Shown here: in pieces, positions 6,001 to 8,114 of the stretch
How positions within the stretch are numbered: the first letter of the stretch is position 1
Layout: every line of letters begins with the position of its first letter
DNA from: an uncultured Mitsuokella sp.
GTDB taxonomy: Bacteria > Bacillota > Negativicutes > Selenomonadales > Selenomonadaceae
Direction: 5' to 3'
Assembly: GCA_900770895.1 (NCBI GenBank)
Contig: CAAGMF010000097.1
Location: 1 to 8,114, forward strand
DNA length: 8,114 bases
Notes under the pieces: generated by a model
The model's database searches: none
The model's input: the letters and a program-made list of their open reading frames with translations, nothing else
What the model was told of the DNA's origin: nothing
Program-made: the position numbers and the translations under genes

Positions 6001-7522
6001 GGGCCGACAGATAGTCGATCGTGAGGTCGTCATCGGCCAGATAGAACGACGTCGACAGACTCTCCACCGCCAGTCCCGAGTACGAGCCATTCACGAGATT
6101 CGCGCTGCCAAAGGCCTCGAGGCCTGTCGCTGAGAGTCCCTGTCCCTGCAGGCCGACATCACCGGAAATACTGCCCGCGACCAGACCATCATAGCCTGCG
6201 AGACCGGCGATATTGCCGGCCGCAAGGTCATGGAAACGCACATGGCCGCTGTACGATACATCATCGGCTCCCGTCGGCTCGCCACCACCGAGTCCCAGCG
6301 GGCGCAGGTCAGCCGACACCTCGCCCTGAACGACGCCGCCCAGGACATCCGCCCGCAGCTCCGTGGCATAGGCATAGCCATCTACGAGCCGCAATCTGGC
6401 ATGAGCATCCGTCAATGCCACCTGTCGGCCGCCGGCCTGTACCGTTCCCTGCGGTATATCGATCTCACCGGTCAGGCTCGGATTCGTGAACGTGCCACGC
6501 ACCTCGGCCGTGCCACTCAGTGTACCGGTGAAATAGTCGGACACCTGCGGCAGTACCTGGGACGGATCGAAGCCATCCGTACGCACGCGCAAATCCATAT
6601 AGGGCGTGCCATCAGCCCAGCTCAGGCTGCCGGTCACGCTGGCCGGCTGATCATTGGCAGCCGCCTTGATATCGAGCAGCACGCTTTTCTCATTGAATGA
6701 GGCATGACCGGCGATATCGGCGACATCGATGCCCTGGACGCCCACTGCTCCCTCTGAGAAATCAGCTGTACCGCTGAACGACAGATTATCGCCGCGCCGC
6801 AGCACCGAGGCCTGAGCCTGCTCGATATGGCCCTGCTTCAGCTCGACACTGTCCGGTATCAGGCCCTCGGGCACGAGGTACAGGTAGTCGGCGAGTTCCG
6901 CGTTCTGCAGCTTCACCTCGACGATCTGCCGGTCCGAGCGCAATGTGCCCTCGACATCGGCCTCGGCCTCGCCGTGATGTGCCTGCGCTTTGACTTTCAG
7001 CACGGGATAATCGGCAAAATCGAGCTGGCCGCTCACATCGTCGAGCGTCAGTTGCTTGCCGCGCATCTCCCCCGTCACCGTGGCATCCTCGATATCGATG
7101 CGCCCGCGGAACTCATTCTGGCTGCTCGCATCCGTCTGGATATCGTTGAAATTCCAGCTGCCATCATCGCGCTGCTTCACCATGGCCGTCACGCCGCGCA
7201 GCTGCACCTGGTCGACCATGCGGGCACTCGGCTGACTGAACACAGAAAGCAGGCTGAAGTGCACACGCGCCTCATCAACGCTCGCTATGCACTCAGCCTG
7301 CTTATCGTATATCGCTGCATGATCTATTTTCAGCTCGTGGAGGGACAGCACCTCTATGGAGCCTACATCTACGGGTACACCGAGCGACTCGGCAGCCAGA
7401 TCGGCTGCCTGGCTGCTGACGAGGGCGGTAAAGGACTCAGACCGGGCATAATACCACACAGCAGCTGCTGCCGCACTGACAGCAGCTATGATGGCGATTA
7501 TCGCTATCCAGATCTTGCGCAT
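3086..7522 (-). CDS. tamB: Translocation and assembly module protein TamB (DUF490)
   Basis: This intact 1478-residue inner-membrane-anchored protein would span the periplasm. In the family, TamB works with an Omp85 partner (TamA or BamA) and is implicated in outer-membrane protein assembly and in phospholipid transport through a long hydrophobic beta-groove. Residues 4-24 form an N-terminal membrane anchor (IWIAIIAIIAAVSAAAAAVW), followed by an AsmA-like start (LGVPVDVGSIEV at 47-58). The middle is repetitive beta-strand sequence with recurring G-T-x-D-x-P and S-G-x-L-x-x-P units such as SGTLDFHD and GEIDIPQGTV. The C-terminal DUF490/TamB_C domain covers about the last 370 residues. It contains the typical SEPKMSQTQIIQLL (1339-1352) and GKFVSDKVMMKYTRGIG (1424-1440), and ends RFGIEARIPF with a terminal Phe. 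The length suits the family. The ATG at 7522 has a modest GGTGGG 7 nt upstream. The gene lies 103 bp after a tolC-like gene with no terminator seen between them, and bamA lies downstream on the same strand, which supports the call. Confidence 0.93.
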   Translation of the reverse strand: MRKIWIAIIAIIAAVSAAAAAVWYYARSESFTALVSSQAADLAAESLGVPVDVGSIEVLSLHELKIDHAAIYDKQAECIASVDEARVHFSLLSVFSQPSARMVDQVQLRGVTAMVKQRDDGSWNFNDIQTDASSQNEFRGRIDIEDATVTGEMRGKQLTLDDVSGQLDFADYPVLKVKAQAHHGEAEADVEGTLRSDRQIVEVKLQNAELADYLYLVPEGLIPDSVELKQGHIEQAQASVLRRGDNLSFSGTADFSEGAVGVQGIDVADIAGHASFNEKSVLLDIKAAANDQPASVTGSLSWADGTPYMDLRVRTDGFDPSQVLPQVSDYFTGTLSGTAEVRGTFTNPSLTGEIDIPQGTVQAGGRQVALTDAHARLRLVDGYAYATELRADVLGGVVQGEVSADLRPLGLGGGEPTGADDVSYSGHVRFHDLAAGNIAGLAGYDGLVAGSISGDVGLQGQGLSATGLEAFGSANLVNGSYSGLAVESLSTSFYLADDDLTIDYLSARLPNHTSLGLEGSIEAMRGDRRLDLAFYGGHVDLSLLSQLYPQLDMSGLADFQGEVHGDAANPHVDLKFSGLHGQVFKQPFDTLAFTADGSLDGIGIQSFLMEKDGREVWRVEGYAGFTGEKKVNLEINTMGARMEDIAALIAPDQPLTGNVDNIIKITGTLDDPSMVGYIHFYRGSYMGVLLSGMDGDYFLDNGILRLQDFHVYSPMVDMVLNGTIDRQRNLKMVVEANDIDMERIKHKLPYEVSGHGTFHGDIGGNITAPTFDGTLDAPELIFNDQKLTNIHGRVKYAGGMVSCEDFGCQQGEGSLDMAVTVNADTRAIEGNVVLQKADINMLTALLNAKNDVVKGQLSAGVELSGSLDNPTAALQGEIPQGTVAGYDVHGVEIDMQLLNQVLYVNKLTGQQGDKGVFEASGTLDLHRTAPLDDQGIGSTFTGPLDMKLQASDIAVGMFTKATGLNAEVIGTADVEAVAGGTVGNPTVDLTINGHNGGVQGSTFDTATGVFHLQNGSISVEQLEVAKDVSGKTYKATASGIVPLRALVEQHDTRLDDYDQIHLTVDLSQADLSLLPQLSSHFDWAVGATTGQLLISGTLAQPMFDGSIGIPEGALKIKELKQPLTDMAVKINFTGNKINIEKCYGRMGGGDITASGDITLDGLTPQQYDLKLTSNKLGIESNFFNGPLNADFELKNAEIFGHSIPKLSGTLDFHDCLVSIPSIPDSDGELPDLLLDVNLNVGKKVHFYNSMLYDLYLEGQAHFGGTTRHPQTNGSIAVQRGGTVNYLKTVFKIREGVATFDQVDSFLPSLNFVADTRLTQARVRLELRGPLDNIEFHLTSEPKMSQTQIIQLLTLRNAYKNGQANLDAGDLLTVGLQMSLLSEVEDVVRNLFFLDSFTIARGSGSISTKELSEERDRDEYNVEMGKFVSDKVMMKYTRGIGASSVNRYGVQYDANDRYSLTLENESGNVRFGIEARIPF

Positions 7523-7625
7523 ATCCTATCCCACCCACTATGCTGTTCAGCAGAATCGACACTACCCGCGGCCAACGTCGGAGGAATGCTTGCGCAGAAC
7601 TATGCCTCTGATAGCGCCCATCGCG
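7523..7625 (-). other. Short spacer between the tolC-like gene and tamB
   Basis: This 103-bp spacer shows no GC-rich hairpin followed by a U-run and no well-spaced promoter boxes, so tolC and tamB are probably cotranscribed. The only signal seen is the purine-rich GGTGGG before the tamB start. Confidence 0.4.
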
Positions 7626-8114
7626 TCACTTCGTCATCTCGGCCACGACCGACTGACTCGTGCTCGGTGCCGACTGCTGGACAGTCGAGCCAGCTGCTGC
7701 ATCAGCGGCTTCCTTATTGGCCCGGGCAGCCTTGGCGGACTCGCTCTTCACTGCATGGGCCTCATGCTTTTTCGCCGTGTCAGCTACCTTCTGCTTCTTG
7801 GCAGCCTTGCGAGCCTCCGCATAGGACTGATGATCGGCCTTCATCTCAGCCTTGCTTGCATCCTTGGCTTCCTTCGTGGACTCGAATACCGCGAGGTCGT
7901 TCGTCTTCGCCGTATCGCGGGCCTGGTTGGCCGTATAGCCGGCCTTCGTAGCCTCTGTATACTTCGCCGCATCGAGGTCTACCGGTATGCCCATGGCCTG
8001 ATCGAGCTGAGCCTTGCTCGTGTTGTAGTTGTAGAGGGCTGTATAGTAGTTCGTACGGGCCGACGTCAGCTTCTCATTCGCATCCATGACGTCGAGGTTC
8101 GTGCCTACGCCAGC
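7626..8114 (-). CDS. TolC-family outer membrane efflux protein, C-terminal part (5' end outside the window)
   Basis: Only the last 162 residues are in the window; the frame is open to position 8114. TolC-family proteins form trimeric outer-membrane ducts with a long periplasmic helical barrel for efflux or type I secretion. The diagnostic part is residues 1-47 of the visible segment: AGVGTNLDVMDANEKLTSAR and then YYTALYNYNTSKAQLDQAMG. This matches the family signature at the end of the second OEP repeat (G-x-G-T-x-x-D-V-x-x-A, then L-x-x-A-x-G). Most family members end soon after this point. Here a tail of about 115 residues follows: residues 55-138 are rich in Ala, Lys, Asp and Glu and probably helical or coiled coil, and residues 142-162 are a Ser/Gln/Val-rich end (STVQQSAPSTSQSVVAEMTK). 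It lies directly upstream of tamB. Whether it serves efflux, secretion or another role cannot be judged from this fragment. Confidence 0.88.
   Translation of the reverse strand, partial: AGVGTNLDVMDANEKLTSARTNYYTALYNYNTSKAQLDQAMGIPVDLDAAKYTEATKAGYTANQARDTAKTNDLAVFESTKEAKDASKAEMKADHQSYAEARKAAKKQKVADTAKKHEAHAVKSESAKAARANKEAADAAAGSTVQQSAPSTSQSVVAEMTK

Noticed and set aside
6827..7951. 374-codon open frame on the plus strand across the tamB start and the tolC-like gene
   Set aside because: It is antisense to two recognised genes and to the spacer between them; its composition is shadow-like and no family is recognisable.

Overview
The window looks like part of the outer-membrane biogenesis locus of a diderm bacterium. 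I suspect a Negativicutes member (Selenomonadaceae such as Selenomonas or Mitsuokella), but this is inference. The reasons are GC-rich coding DNA with AT-rich gaps, strong AGGAGG ribosome binding sites with TTG/GTG start use, a group-3-like sigma factor beside TamB and BamA, and outer-membrane proteins carrying long Ala/Lys/Pro-rich low-complexity segments. No 16S or other decisive marker is present.

All five recognisable genes lie on the minus strand, so transcription runs from high to low coordinates. In that order they are: (1) the 3' end of a TolC-family outer-membrane efflux protein (8114-7626, cut by the window edge) with an unusual charged Ala/Lys-rich C-terminal tail; (2) an intact 1478-residue TamB/DUF490 protein (7522-3086); (3) a small sigma-70-family factor of about 208 residues (2928-2302); (4) a 186-residue single-pass membrane protein of unknown function with a Pro/Ala-rich external tail (2078-1518); (5) the N-terminal 451 residues of a BamA/Omp85 protein (1353-1, running off the window), with a signal peptide, a ~260-residue low-complexity extension carrying three copies of a TPVTDA motif, two complete POTRA domains and the start of a third.

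Transcription probably has several units. tolC and tamB are 103 bp apart with no visible terminator and are likely cotranscribed. The sigma gene has its own consensus-like promoter immediately after the tamB stop (TTGACA-17-TATATT), a second TATAAT box just before its start, and two back-to-back intrinsic terminators right after its stop. The membrane-protein gene and bamA therefore need separate promoters. A moderate candidate for bamA overlaps the end of the membrane-protein gene; none is convincing for the membrane-protein gene itself.

Functionally, BamA would insert beta-barrel proteins into the outer membrane, TamB would bridge the periplasm for lipid and/or outer-membrane-protein transport, and the TolC-like protein would be an export duct. 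The sigma factor and the unknown single-pass protein are the least expected members, and could be a regulatory and a structural partner of this envelope machinery. All stretches without a gene are under 300 bp and are described in the entries. I saw no RNA genes, mobile elements or CRISPR arrays.
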